A DNA stretch of 64,000 nucleotides from Pseudomonas sp. ACN8 (GCF_002303925.1 NZ_MRCS01000018.1:1-64000); one strand, 5' to 3'. Shown: positions 53,827-63,455, counted from the first letter of the stretch. Notes: generated from the letters alone by a model not told the origin. Program-made: numbers and translations.

Positions 53827-53846
53827 TTTGAAGGTTTATTGCATAC

Positions 53847-53943
53847 CCCTGTAGGAGCGAGCCTGCTCGCGATAGCGGTAAGTCAGTCGACATCAATGTT
53901 GAATGACAGTCCGCCATCGCGAGCAGGCTCGCTCCTACAGGGG
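53847..53943. repeat. REP doublet, spacer class B
   Basis: Forward REP 53847-53873 and reverse REP 53916-53943; spacer TAAGTCAGTCGACATCAATGT like those at 1-71 and 30462. Confidence 0.85.
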
Positions 53944-53956
53944 TTTTGTGTGTTGG

Positions 53957-54382
53957 TCAGTAATTCAGGCGCTTCTGGAAGAAGTAGTGCTTGTGGCCCG
54001 GCGGGTAATCGGCAATGTGCCCGATCTCGCTGTAGCCGCATTTCTTGTAGAACCCAGGTGCCTGGAATTCGAAGGTGTCGAGCCACAGCCCGACGCAGCG
54101 TCGTTCCCGCGCCAGGTCCTCGGCCATCTGCATCAGTCGCGAACCCAGGCCCTGTCCCCGGGCCTGCTCCGGCACCACCAGCAAGTCGATGTACAGCCAC
54201 TGGTAAAACAATCGTCCATGCAGGCCGCCGAGGATCTCGTCGTTGTCGTCGCGCACCAGCAAGGCGATGTGCTCAGGCACGTTACCTTCGGCCTTCGAGC
54301 CGTTGTAGGCGCGCAAGGGTTTGAGGATGGCCTGGCGTTGTTCTTCCGTGGGGTTTTTCGACAGTTCGATACGCAGGTTCAT
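53957..54382 (-). CDS. GNAT N-acetyltransferase
   Basis: 141 aa. Acetyl-CoA loop ARGQGLGSRLMQMAE (R/Q-x-x-G-x-G) and APGFYKKCGY are complete. Substrate unknown; may be an amino-group or small-molecule acetyltransferase. Confidence 0.88.
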   Translation of the reverse strand: MNLRIELSKNPTEEQRQAILKPLRAYNGSKAEGNVPEHIALLVRDDNDEILGGLHGRLFYQWLYIDLLVVPEQARGQGLGSRLMQMAEDLARERRCVGLWLDTFEFQAPGFYKKCGYSEIGHIADYPPGHKHYFFQKRLNY

Positions 54383-54528
54383 GGCTATATCCTTATGGCA
54401 GTGAAACCGCAGCCTAACGTGGTCGCCGCCAATGTTCCATCAGTACCCGGCAGGTGGAACCGTCGCCTGCGCGCAGATGTCATTCATTAGTACGCGTCAT
54501 TCCAGAGTGCGACCGATGAGGACACGCC

Positions 54529-54966
54529 GTGAATATCTTCGAAGCCCTGCGCGAAAGCCATGAACGCCAACGTACCTACGCCAAAGCCCTGATCCACACC
54601 AGCGGCGACAGCCCCGAACGTGTCGAGGCCTACAAACGACTCAAGTCTGAATTGCAGGCTCACGCCACGGCCGAAGAGCGGCATTTCTACATCCCGTTGA
54701 TGGAGTTCGACAACGGAGTCGACCTCAGCCGTCATGGCATTGCCGAACATCACGAAATGGATGAAATGATGGAAGAACTGGACGACACCGAGATGTCCAG
54801 CCCGGCCTGGCTGGTGGCCGCTAAAAAGCTCTCGGAGAAGGTGCATCACCACCTCGAGGAAGAAGAGCAGAAGTTCTTCCAGATGGCCGGCAAGCTGCTC
54901 GATGACAAACAGAAAGAGTCGTTGGCCGGACAATACGAGAAGGAGTACAAGGCGCAGCTTGCCTGA
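54529..54966 (+). CDS. Hemerythrin-like domain protein
   Basis: 145 aa four-helix bundle with hemerythrin-type iron ligands: His11, HATAEERHFYIP, HHEMDE and HHHLEEEEQ. GTG start 54529 preceded by GAGGA. Probable di-iron O2/NO/peroxide sensor or store; role unassigned. Confidence 0.85.
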   Translation: MNIFEALRESHERQRTYAKALIHTSGDSPERVEAYKRLKSELQAHATAEERHFYIPLMEFDNGVDLSRHGIAEHHEMDEMMEELDDTEMSSPAWLVAAKKLSEKVHHHLEEEEQKFFQMAGKLLDDKQKESLAGQYEKEYKAQLA

Positions 54967-55032
54967 GGGGGCAAAGGCTGTCCGTTTTCACTTAACATAG
55001 GGCCCTTCAGACCAATAACAGGACGCGTTGTC

Positions 55033-55626
55033 ATGTCGAACACTGCCGAGCGGGTCAACATCCTGGAGTCTCAGGTGCTGTCCCACGACTGGTACCTGCT
55101 CAAGAAAATCACCTTCGATTACCAACGCAACAATGGCGAGTGGCAACGCCAGGTCCGGGAGGTTTACGACCGTGGCAATGGCGCGGCGATTCTCCTGTAC
55201 AACCGCGAAAAGAAAACTGTGGTACTGACTCGACAATTTCGCCTGCCGGTGTTCGTCAACGGTCACGATGGGCTGTTGATCGAAGTGGCGGCGGGGCTGC
55301 TGGAAGGCGCGGCGCCTGAAGACCGTATCCGCGATGAAGCGGAGGAAGAGACGGGTTACCGCGTGCACCATGTGCAGAAGGTGTTCGAGGCGTACATGAG
55401 CCCCGGTTCGGTGACGGAAAAACTGCACTTCTTCATTGCCGAATACGACGCGAAGTCGAAAGTCAGCGACGGTGGTGGGCTGGAGGCGGAAACCGAAGAG
55501 CTGGAAGTGCTGGAGTGGACGTTCGATAACGCGCTCGAAGCGTTTTACCGTGGCGAAATCTGCGACGCCAAGACCATCATGCTGTTGCAGTATGCAGCGA
55601 TGAAAAACCTCTTCGCCCAAGCATGA
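55033..55626 (+). CDS. nudK: GDP-mannose pyrophosphatase NudK
   Basis: 197 aa Nudix enzyme of the ADP-ribose/GDP-mannose type. Nudix box GLLEGAAPEDRIRDEAEEETGY and EVAAG upstream of it; YMSPGSVTEKLHFFIAEY fits NudK. Ends three bases before the opposing ogt stop. Confidence 0.88.
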   Translation: MSNTAERVNILESQVLSHDWYLLKKITFDYQRNNGEWQRQVREVYDRGNGAAILLYNREKKTVVLTRQFRLPVFVNGHDGLLIEVAAGLLEGAAPEDRIRDEAEEETGYRVHHVQKVFEAYMSPGSVTEKLHFFIAEYDAKSKVSDGGGLEAETEELEVLEWTFDNALEAFYRGEICDAKTIMLLQYAAMKNLFAQA

Positions 55627-56139
55627 TCAAAAGCCTGGCAGGCGTGCCGTGCCAGGCCATTGCCCACCCTCCAGCGTCAGCAACAACGCCTTCGCCTCAA
55701 GCCCACCGGCAAACCCGGTGAGCTTGCCCGACGCGCCAATCACCCGGTGACACGGCGCCACGATCGAAATCGGGTTCTTGCCATTCGCCGCACCCACCGC
55801 CCTGACCGCCGCCGGGTTGCCGATCTGTTCGGCGATCTGGCTGTAGCTGCGGGTCTCGCCGAACGGGATGGTCAGCAGCGCCGCCCAGACCTTCTTCTGG
55901 AATTCCGTGCCGGCAAAATCCAGATCCAGTTCGAAGCGATCGCGGGTGCCGGAAAAATATTCGCGTAGCTGCGCAGCCGTGCGCACCAGGATCGGATTGT
56001 CCGGCGCTTCGCTCATCGGCCCCAGGCGCACCCGGCCCGGTTTGTCGTTTTCCCAGAGGATGGCCGCCAGTCGTGAACCGTTCGCGACCAGCTTCAACTG
56101 GCCCACGGGTGAAGACACGGTGGTGCAGGTAGAGGTCAT
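55627..56139 (-). CDS. ogt: Methylated-DNA-protein-cysteine methyltransferase
   Basis: 170 aa. Active site IVAPCHRVIG with the acceptor Cys; HTH-like RSYSQIAEQIGNPAAVRAVGAANG. Repairs O6-alkylguanine. Start ATG 56139 chosen; a much longer upstream frame reads across the ggt promoter and looks non-coding. Divergent from ggt. Confidence 0.92.
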   Translation of the reverse strand: MTSTCTTVSSPVGQLKLVANGSRLAAILWENDKPGRVRLGPMSEAPDNPILVRTAAQLREYFSGTRDRFELDLDFAGTEFQKKVWAALLTIPFGETRSYSQIAEQIGNPAAVRAVGAANGKNPISIVAPCHRVIGASGKLTGFAGGLEAKALLLTLEGGQWPGTARLPGF

Positions 56140-56275
56140 GCCAGGGCTCGCGCAAAATTGCTGAACAAGCGTTAAGGATACTGCCTCGACGGGGAGGCGC
56201 AATACGTAATCCCGACCATACTTGGCAACGGCTTTTGAAACGTTTCCCTGTTTAATGACAAGAAGAGACCGACTC

Positions 56276-58003
56276 ATGAAGTACGAACCTTTTGCCAAAT
56301 CGCTGATTGCGACCTCGTTGGCGCTCAGCTGCCTGACCGCCCATGCCGCCTCCGTGGCCCCGGCTACCGGGGAAAACGGCATGGTGGTCACGGCCCAGCA
56401 CCTGGCCAGCCATGTCGGTGTGGATGTGCTGAAGAACGGCGGCAACGCCGTGGATGCGGCGGTCGCGGTCGGCTATGCGCTGGCGGTGGTGTACCCCGCG
56501 GCAGGCAACCTCGGCGGCGGTGGTTTCATGACCATTCAACTGGCGGACGGGCGCAAGACCTTCCTCGACTTCCGTGAAAAAGCGCCGCTGGCCGCCACCG
56601 CCAACATGTACCTGGACAAGGAGGGCAACGTCGTTCCCGATCTGAGTACCCGTGGCCACCTGGCCGTGGGCGTGCCAGGTACCGTTTCGGGCATGGAACT
56701 GGCGTTGTCCAAGTACGGCACCAAACCACGCAAGGAAATCATCGCCCCGGCCATCAAGCTGGCCGAAGACGGCTTTGTGCTGGAGCAGGGGGATGTCGAT
56801 CTGCTGGACTACGCCACTGACATGTTCAAGAAGGACATCAAGGATTCCGGCGCGATCTTCCTGAGCAAAGGCGAGCCGATGCAGGTCGGCCAGAAACTGG
56901 TGCAAAAGGACCTGAGCAAGACCTTGCGGGAGATCTCCGAGAACGGCGCCGACGGTTTCTATAAAGGTTGGGTGGCCGACGCCATCGTCACCTCCAGCCA
57001 GGCCAACAAGGGCATCATCACCCAGGCCGATCTCGACAAATACAAGACCCGTGAACTGGCGCCCATCGAGTGCGACTACCGTGGCTACCACGTGGTTTCC
57101 GCACCGCCACCGAGTTCCGGCGGCGTGGTGATCTGCGAAATCATGAACATCCTCGAAGGCTATCCGATGAAGGATCTGGGCTATCACTCGGCCCAGGGCA
57201 TGCACTATCAGATCGAAGCGATGCGCCACGCCTATGTGGACCGCAACAGCTATCTGGGCGACCCGGATTTCGTGAAGAACCCGATTGCCCACTTGCTGAA
57301 TAAAAACTACGCGACCAAGCTGCGCGAAGCGATCAAGCCGCAAAAAGCCGCGATTTCCAGTGAACTCAAACCCGGTGTAGCGCCCCATGAAGGCAGCAAC
57401 ACCACGCATTACTCCATCGTCGACAAGTGGGGCAACGCGGTGTCGGTGACCTACACCCTCAATGACTGGTTCGGTGCCGGCGTGATGGCGAGCAAGACCG
57501 GGGTCATCCTCAACGATGAAATGGACGACTTCACCTCGAAGATCGGCGTACCGAACATGTACGGCCTGGTGCAGGGCGAGGCCAACGCCATCGCACCCGG
57601 CAAGGCGCCGCTGTCGTCCATGAGCCCGACCATCGTCACCAAGGACGGCAAAGTGGTGATGGTGGTCGGTACGCCGGGTGGCAGCCGCATCATCACCGCG
57701 ACCTTGCTGACCATGCTCAACGTGATCGACTACGGCATGAACATCCAGGAAGCGGTGGATGCACCGCGTTTTCACCAGCAGTGGCTGCCGGAGGAAACCA
57801 ACCTGGAAGCCTTCACCACCAGCCCGGACACAGTGAAAATCCTCGAAAGCTGGGGCCACAAGTTTGCTGGTCCACAGGATGCCAACCACCTGGCGGCGAT
57901 CCTGGTCGGCGCGCCGTCCCTGGGTGGCAAGCCGGTCGGCAATAACCGTTTCTACGGGGCGAACGACCCACGGCGTAACACCGGGTTGTCGCTCGGTTAT
58001 TGA
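56276..58003 (+). CDS. ggt: Gamma-glutamyltransferase precursor
   Basis: 575 aa periplasmic Ntn-hydrolase that matures by self-cleavage. Signal peptide to about residue 25 (AHAA). Nucleophile Thr376 in GSNTTHYSIVDKWGN starts the small subunit; PPPSSGG and NDEMDDF are conserved. Releases or transfers the gamma-glutamyl group of glutathione. Confidence 0.95.
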   Translation: MKYEPFAKSLIATSLALSCLTAHAASVAPATGENGMVVTAQHLASHVGVDVLKNGGNAVDAAVAVGYALAVVYPAAGNLGGGGFMTIQLADGRKTFLDFREKAPLAATANMYLDKEGNVVPDLSTRGHLAVGVPGTVSGMELALSKYGTKPRKEIIAPAIKLAEDGFVLEQGDVDLLDYATDMFKKDIKDSGAIFLSKGEPMQVGQKLVQKDLSKTLREISENGADGFYKGWVADAIVTSSQANKGIITQADLDKYKTRELAPIECDYRGYHVVSAPPPSSGGVVICEIMNILEGYPMKDLGYHSAQGMHYQIEAMRHAYVDRNSYLGDPDFVKNPIAHLLNKNYATKLREAIKPQKAAISSELKPGVAPHEGSNTTHYSIVDKWGNAVSVTYTLNDWFGAGVMASKTGVILNDEMDDFTSKIGVPNMYGLVQGEANAIAPGKAPLSSMSPTIVTKDGKVVMVVGTPGGSRIITATLLTMLNVIDYGMNIQEAVDAPRFHQQWLPEETNLEAFTTSPDTVKILESWGHKFAGPQDANHLAAILVGAPSLGGKPVGNNRFYGANDPRRNTGLSLGY

Positions 58004-58072
58004 GGGTTGTGTCCGGAGGGGGACGGGCTTATGTTCGTCCCCTGATCCATCGACGATTCAAGGAAGGAAATC

Positions 58073-58606
58073 ATGACCACTGCGTTGTTAATCATCGACG
58101 TCCAACAGGCTTTGTGTTCCGGTGAGTACGAGTGCTTCGAGATTGGACGAGTCATCAATACCATCAATGACCTGTCTGCCCGGGCGCGCAAGGCGGGAGT
58201 GCCCGTGGTGCTGATCCAGCACGAAGAAGCGGGCAGCCCGCTGGCCCATGGCGCTGCCGGCTGGCAACTGGCTGAAGGTCTGGAAACCTCGCCAAAGGAC
58301 CATCGCGTGCGCAAGACTACCGGGGATTCGTTCTACCAGACCAACCTGCAAAAACTGTTGCCGAAAGAGGACTTCGAGCGCCTGGTCATCTGCGGCCTGC
58401 AGACCGATTATTGCGTCAACGCCACCGTGCGCCAGGCCCTGAAACTGGGCTACGACGTGGTGCTGGCGGGCGACGCGCATTCCACCGTCGACAACGGCAA
58501 CCTGACCGCCGAAGACATCATCGCCGAGCACAACAAGGACCTGAAGCGCCTGACCGGTTCCGTGGCGCGGATCGACGTAGTCCCGGCCAAGGACATCCAC
58601 TTCTGA
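58073..58606 (+). CDS. Isochorismatase-family cysteine hydrolase
   Basis: 177 aa. Catalytic Asp in LLIIDVQ, Lys in the RVRKTTGDSFY region, and nucleophilic Cys in TDYCVNATVRQA. Probably hydrolyses an amide or carbamoyl compound (nicotinamidase-like fold); the substrate is not evident. 69 bases downstream of ggt. Confidence 0.87.
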   Translation: MTTALLIIDVQQALCSGEYECFEIGRVINTINDLSARARKAGVPVVLIQHEEAGSPLAHGAAGWQLAEGLETSPKDHRVRKTTGDSFYQTNLQKLLPKEDFERLVICGLQTDYCVNATVRQALKLGYDVVLAGDAHSTVDNGNLTAEDIIAEHNKDLKRLTGSVARIDVVPAKDIHF

Positions 58607-58620
58607 ACCCACCACATTCT

Positions 58621-58723
58621 CTGTAGGAGCGAGCTCGCTCGCGAAAAACCTGAGAGCAACGCGTTTTATCCAGAAAACACGTGCCATTGTTCGCGACCAT
58701 CGCGAGCAAGCTCGCTCCTACAG
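58621..58723. repeat. REP doublet, spacer class A
   Basis: Forward REP 58621-58644 (core GAGCTCGCTC) and reverse REP 58697-58723; spacer ends TTGTTCGCGACC as at 21891. Confidence 0.85.
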
Positions 58724-58746
58724 TAATCCCGGTTGACCCACCAACC

Positions 58747-58771
58747 CTGTGGGAGCCAGCCTGCTGGCGAT
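58747..58771. repeat. Single REP with compensated stem
   Basis: CTGTGGGAGCCAGCCTGCTGGCGAT-type unit. Relative to the common REP, GAGC-GAGC became GAGC-CAGC and GCTCGC became GCTGGC, so the hairpin is preserved. No partner within 100 bases on the right. Confidence 0.65.
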
Positions 58772-58792
58772 GGCGTCATTACAGAGACTGAC

Positions 58793-59704
58793 TCATCGCT
58801 CCTGCACCGCCCCGAAAATCTCGATCAGCTCATTCAGAAACGCACTCACCAGGTCCCGCTGCCGCGCCGAATGCCGCACCGCCGCATGAAAGCTCACCTC
58901 ATAGCGCAACAGATCCGGGTTCAGCGGGTGTAACTGCCCTAGTTGTTCATGGCGGGTGGCGTAGTGCTGCGGCAGAAACCCCAGGTGCTGACCGGACAGG
59001 ATCAGCAGGGCCGCGCCGTCCATGCTGTCGGTGAGCACGGTCAGGCGCTCGATGGACGTGGGGGCCGGCATTTCCGGCAGGGGATGGCTCGGCCAGACCC
59101 AGTCGAACCCGCTGACATCTTCCCGGGTCAGTGCGCCGACTTGTCCGAACAGCGGGTGCGAGGGCGCGCAATAGGCGATCTGGGTTTCCGGGAACAGCGG
59201 GAAATAATCGATGCTGGGCAGGCGATGCCAGAAGTAACCGATGGCCAGGTCGATATGGCCGTTGATGATTTTTTCTTCCAGCAGCGACGACGACAGTTCG
59301 GTGAAATGGAAGTACAGCCCTTCGTGCCGCGCCCGCAAACGGGCAATGGCCTGGCCGATTTTCCTGTTCGCCACCGGGTCGATTTGCCCCAGCAGGCCGA
59401 TGTTGATGCTGCCCGAGACTTTTCGATTGATGTGCTGCACCTCGACCCGGAAACCTTCGGCCGCCGCCAGCAAGCGTCGGGCCGCGTCAATGAACTGAGT
59501 GCCTTTGGGCGTTACCGAAAACCCGCCGCGCCCGCGTTCGCACAGACGGAAACCGACCCGGGCTTCCAGCGTCGCCAGCTGCGCGCTGATCGTGGGTTGC
59601 GTGGTGTTGAGGGCGGTTTGTGCCGCCGAGATGCCGCCCGCTTCGACGACGGTCAGAAATACCCGGATCAGGCGCAGATCCAGTTCCGTTACAGTTCCCA
59701 GCAT
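58793..59704 (-). CDS. LysR-family transcriptional regulator
   Basis: 303 aa. N-terminal winged HTH (about 18-45: GGISAAQTALNTTQPTISAQLATLE), C-terminal effector domain. Divergent from the NCS1 permease and nitrilase, which it probably controls. A perfect dyad lies just upstream of its start. Confidence 0.9.
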   Translation of the reverse strand: MLGTVTELDLRLIRVFLTVVEAGGISAAQTALNTTQPTISAQLATLEARVGFRLCERGRGGFSVTPKGTQFIDAARRLLAAAEGFRVEVQHINRKVSGSINIGLLGQIDPVANRKIGQAIARLRARHEGLYFHFTELSSSLLEEKIINGHIDLAIGYFWHRLPSIDYFPLFPETQIAYCAPSHPLFGQVGALTREDVSGFDWVWPSHPLPEMPAPTSIERLTVLTDSMDGAALLILSGQHLGFLPQHYATRHEQLGQLHPLNPDLLRYEVSFHAAVRHSARQRDLVSAFLNELIEIFGAVQER

Positions 59705-59725
59705 GGGGTCTCCCGATTCTCGCTT

Positions 59726-59745
59726 ACATAGATGCTGATCTATGT
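59726..59745. promoter_or_regulatory. Dyad ACATAGAT-GCTG-ATCTATGT (probable LysR operator)
   Basis: Eight-base perfect inverted repeat with a four-base centre, 22-41 bases upstream of the LysR start and about 160 bases from the permease. Position suits an autoregulatory and activator site. Confidence 0.55.
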
Positions 59746-59903
59746 GAACAGTGTGCCTGCGATATTTTACTGCCCGGACTCACGCCCTACATTGCCGTGA
59801 AACCAGCGTCATCGTCAGTTTTTTCTGGAGTTTCACCTGAACTGGACGTCGTAGCGAGCGCTATACCCACAAAAACAACAAACAACAGCATAGGAACAAT
59901 CGT

Positions 59904-61403
59904 ATGTCAGGTTCCCCAGTGTCTGCGCACGCCACCGAGGCGAGCGGCGGGTTGGCCATCGAAGGCCACTCCATCGACTACATCCCGGAAAACGAACGTC
60001 ACGCCAAACTCAGCAGTCAGGGCCCTTTCTGGTTCCTGGGCAACTTCCACTTCTTCACCATCTCCATCGGTTTTGTCGGCCCGAGCCTCGGCCTGTCTGC
60101 GCTGTGGACCATGCTCGCCGGTGCCCTGGGCATTATGTTCGGCACCATCTTCATGGCGTTCCACGGCTCACAAGGCCCGGAAATGGGCCTGCCGCAGATG
60201 ATCCAGTCCCGCGCCCAGTTCGGCTATCGCGGGGTGATCCTGGCGTTGATGGCGACGATGTTTGTGTTCGTCGGCTTCAACGTGGTGAACATCTCGCTGA
60301 TCATGAACGGCCTTGAACATGTGTTCGGCATCGACCCGACCATCGTCGCCGTGGCCGTAGTGCTGATCGGCGCGCTGTTGTCGATCTACGGCCACGACCT
60401 GATGCACAAGGCCTTCAAGTGGGCCTTGCTGGCGACCTTGCCGCTGTACGCACTGGTGACCATCGCCCTGATGTTCGGCGCGGGCCAGGAAGGCGTCACG
60501 CCAGCGGCCGACCTGGGCTTCAACTGGGTGGCCTTCGCCACGCTGTTCGCCATCGGTGCCAGCTACAACATTTCCTATGCCCCCTACGTGTCTGACTATT
60601 CCCGTTACCTGCCGAAAAACACCAGCCGGGCGAAACTGATCGCGGCGGTGTTCATTGGCGCCTCGTTGTCCGGCAGCTGGATGATCGGACTCGGCGCCTG
60701 GCTGGCGCAGGAGCTGAAAGCGGCGGATGCGCTGGTGGCGTTGAACCAGGTCGGCTCCTCGATGGTGCCGGGGCTGGGCAATCTGCTGGTGATCGTCTCG
60801 GTGGCGGGCTTCCTGCCGATCATCGCCCTCAACACCTACAGCGCCATGCTGACGCTGCTGACCGGTGTCGACTCGATCAGGAAAATCACCCCGACACCCC
60901 GCGCCCGTGTGCTGTCGATCAGTGTGATCAGCGTCATTCTGTTGACCTGCGTGCTGTCGATCAAAGGTGACGGCATCGCGCTGTTGAACACCTTCCTGGT
61001 GCTGTTGCTGTACTTCCTCGTGCCGTGGACCGCCGTCAACCTGGTGGACTACTTCTTCGTGCGCAAGGGCCGCTACGCGATCCCGCATTTCTTCACGCCG
61101 AAGGGCATCTACGGCGCCTGGCAATTTCGCGGCATCGTCTCGTACCTGATCGGCTTCGCCGCCATGGTGCCGTTCTTCTACATCTACGATGCCGCCGCCG
61201 GCAAAGAGGTCTTCGTCGGCCCGCTGGCGCGAGTGCTGGAAGGCGTGGACATCGCCTGGCTGGTGGGCCTGGTGGTGTCGGGCCTGACGTATTACCTGCT
61301 CAGCCGTTCGATCGATCTGGCCGCCGAACGCCGGGTGATCGACGCGCTGAGTGAAAGCGACATCGTCGCCATGACCTATTCATCTGCGGAGGCAGGGCGT
61401 TGA
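59904..61403 (+). CDS. NCS1-family purine/cytosine/hydantoin-type permease
   Basis: 499 aa with about 12 membrane helices. N-terminal PFWFLGNFHFFTISIGFVGPSLGL is typical of NCS1 (CodB/PucI-like) transporters; PEMGLPQMIQSRAQFGYRG follows helix 2. Takes up a nucleobase, hydantoin or related nitrogen compound with a cation. The stop overlaps the TTG start of the nitrilase gene. Confidence 0.88.
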   Translation: MSGSPVSAHATEASGGLAIEGHSIDYIPENERHAKLSSQGPFWFLGNFHFFTISIGFVGPSLGLSALWTMLAGALGIMFGTIFMAFHGSQGPEMGLPQMIQSRAQFGYRGVILALMATMFVFVGFNVVNISLIMNGLEHVFGIDPTIVAVAVVLIGALLSIYGHDLMHKAFKWALLATLPLYALVTIALMFGAGQEGVTPAADLGFNWVAFATLFAIGASYNISYAPYVSDYSRYLPKNTSRAKLIAAVFIGASLSGSWMIGLGAWLAQELKAADALVALNQVGSSMVPGLGNLLVIVSVAGFLPIIALNTYSAMLTLLTGVDSIRKITPTPRARVLSISVISVILLTCVLSIKGDGIALLNTFLVLLLYFLVPWTAVNLVDYFFVRKGRYAIPHFFTPKGIYGAWQFRGIVSYLIGFAAMVPFFYIYDAAAGKEVFVGPLARVLEGVDIAWLVGLVVSGLTYYLLSRSIDLAAERRVIDALSESDIVAMTYSSAEAGR

Positions 61404-62242
61404 ACAGCGTAAAAAATACCGTGGTCGCCTGTTGTCAACTGGCACCGAGAATCGGCGACCTGGCCTACAACCGCACGCTCACCGAACGCGCGATCCGCCG
61501 GGCAGCCTTACAGGGCGCGCAAGTCGTGGTGCTGCCCGAGCTGGTGCAGAGCGGCTATCTGTTCGCTGACCGCTTTGAGGCGCTGTCGCTGGCGGAAACC
61601 GTGGACGGCCCGACCTTGCAACTGTGGCAGGCCCTGGCCCGTGAGCTGAACCTGGTGATCGTCGGCGGATTCTGCGAGCGCCTGCCCGGTGATGAACTGG
61701 CCAACAGCGCGGCGATGATCGACGCCAACGGCCTGCGCGCGGTGTACCGCAAGGCGCATCTGTGGGATGCGGAGAAGGACATCTTCACCGCTGGCGATGC
61801 GCCGCCACCGGTAGTCGAAACGGTGCATGGGCGGCTGGGCATGCTGATCTGCTACGACCTGGAGTTCCCCGAGTGGGTGCGTCTTGCGGCGCTGGCCGGG
61901 GCCGATCTGCTGTGCGCGCCGGTCAACTGGCCCGACGGTCCGCGGCCGCAGACCGAGCGCCCGGCCGAAGTGCTGCGGGTGCAGGCCAATGCCTCGGTCA
62001 ACCGCATGTTCATCGCCGCCTGTGATCGTTATGGCCATGAGCGTGGAGTCGGCTGGGTGCAAGGCTCGGTCATCGTCGATGCCGATGGCTACCCGTTGGC
62101 CGGGCCGGCGGAGCAGGGCGGCGAGCAGATGTTGCTGGCCACCCTGAACCTCGCCGAGGCGCGCAACAAGCGCATCAGTGCCCGCAATGATCTGCACAAG
62201 GACCGCCGACCATCGTTGTACGGGTTGCACAGCGGTTTGTAA
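61400..62242 (+). CDS. Nitrilase-superfamily carbon-nitrogen hydrolase
   Basis: 280 aa. Catalytic triad visible: Glu47 (LPELVQSG), Lys118 (YRKAHLWD), Cys151 (LICYDLEFPEW). TTG start 61400 follows GGAGG and overlaps the permease stop (TTGA). Probably an amidase acting on the compound imported by the permease; the order suggests N-carbamoyl or omega-amide hydrolysis, which is inference. Confidence 0.88.
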   Translation: MNSVKNTVVACCQLAPRIGDLAYNRTLTERAIRRAALQGAQVVVLPELVQSGYLFADRFEALSLAETVDGPTLQLWQALARELNLVIVGGFCERLPGDELANSAAMIDANGLRAVYRKAHLWDAEKDIFTAGDAPPPVVETVHGRLGMLICYDLEFPEWVRLAALAGADLLCAPVNWPDGPRPQTERPAEVLRVQANASVNRMFIAACDRYGHERGVGWVQGSVIVDADGYPLAGPAEQGGEQMLLATLNLAEARNKRISARNDLHKDRRPSLYGLHSGL

Positions 62243-62327
62243 CTGCTGATGTCAAAGTGCGCTGGACCCCTTCCCGAGCCTATGGCATCGTCCAGACGAC
62301 AAAAACCATGCAGTGAACGGGATCGCA

Positions 62328-63353
62328 ATGATTGAGGAGGAGATCAAGGCCGGCGACAACACGTCCATGGCCACGCTGAAGGCGTTCAATCGCTGCGTGT
62401 TGCACGTTGGACGGCTGGCGCGGGAAAGTGGCGCGTCGCGCTTCATCGCCGACGGTTTGCAGGCATTCGGTCAACTGGTGCCGTTTGCGTCGGCCTGGTG
62501 GGGCGAAATGTCTACGCCGGGTCCCAATGTCGTCCCGCAGAGCTGGATGCACGGCAGCATCAATCTCCCTGAATCCTTTGCCGCCGAATGGCATCCGGTG
62601 GCGGCAAACGATCAGTTCTCCCATACCACCCTGAGTCAACCCGGCGAGGTGGTGCGTGATAAAGGGTTCAACGACCCGTGCGAAGCCGTCAACGATTTCG
62701 CCCGGCGTTACGATCTCTACCACTTGATGGGCATCACCTTTGAGTTGCCCGAGAGTGGCTTGATGTTCTTCGTTTGTCTCTACCGCGGCCAGCACGAACA
62801 GCATTTCGATGAACACGAGGCCGAGCTGTTTTCGGCATTCTGCGATCACCTGTTCCAGCTGTGGCGGTTCCAGGTGCAGGACATGATTCGCTTCGACACC
62901 GATGACGGCGCAAGCGACTTCGGTGTTGCGCGCATGGACGGCAGCCTGCTGTATGTCGGCGCCCGACTGTGCGCAGCGATTCAGCGTGAACTGCCCGGCT
63001 GGAACGGTTCAATGCTGCCGGTCGAAGTTGTCTCACAGTTGCAAAAAGCGCCCTGCGTGGTTCGTTTGGGCCGCTGCGCGTTGACCCTGAGCCCCAATGC
63101 CGAACATGTCATCTTGTCCCTCGAAGCGCCATCACGGGCCGAAGGCCTGGCGCCTCGGGAACGCACGGCGGCGATGTTGTTCGCCGCCGGCCATTCCTAT
63201 AAGGAAATCGCCAAACTCCTGTCCCTTAGCCCGGCGACCGTGCGTACCTACCTGCGCAATTGCTATTTGCAGCTCGGCGTGAAAAGCAAGGTGGAACTGG
63301 GTTCGGTCCTGCGTTCGCCCGGTTCGTTGATTGAGTCTGCGCGCCGCGATTAA
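62328..63353 (+). CDS. LuxR-type regulator with unknown sensor domain
   Basis: 341 aa. C-terminal LuxR HTH (about 278-330: APRERTAAMLFAAGHSYKEIAKLLSLSPATVRTYLRN). The N-terminal 250 residues have no phosphoacceptor Asp pattern and no LuxI-type autoinducer motif; possibly GAF-like. Start ATG 62328 is preferred; GTG 62313 is in frame and possible, and neither has a strong ribosome-binding site. Confidence 0.82.
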   Translation: MIEEEIKAGDNTSMATLKAFNRCVLHVGRLARESGASRFIADGLQAFGQLVPFASAWWGEMSTPGPNVVPQSWMHGSINLPESFAAEWHPVAANDQFSHTTLSQPGEVVRDKGFNDPCEAVNDFARRYDLYHLMGITFELPESGLMFFVCLYRGQHEQHFDEHEAELFSAFCDHLFQLWRFQVQDMIRFDTDDGASDFGVARMDGSLLYVGARLCAAIQRELPGWNGSMLPVEVVSQLQKAPCVVRLGRCALTLSPNAEHVILSLEAPSRAEGLAPRERTAAMLFAAGHSYKEIAKLLSLSPATVRTYLRNCYLQLGVKSKVELGSVLRSPGSLIESARRD

Positions 63354-63411
63354 TCGCGTCATTTCAACTATTTGCCTCACCCCTCCTCATTTGCAGAGGT
63401 CCATTCGAACG

Positions 63412-63455
63412 CTGCGCCCTATAGGGTAGGCCCTGTCTATCAGGGGCTGGCGCAG
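63412..63455. promoter_or_regulatory. Nested inverted repeats upstream of the amidohydrolase
   Basis: CTGCGCC (63412-63418) pairs with GGCGCAG (63449-63455) and encloses CCCTATAGGG (63417-63426) and CCCTGTCTATCAGGG (63431-63445). About 45 bases before the next start. Could be an operator for the adjacent LuxR-type protein. Confidence 0.35.

Noticed and set aside
55627..56445. 272-codon version of ogt
   Set aside because: The extra 102 residues read across the ggt start and promoter and lack family resemblance. ATG 56139 gives the normal length.
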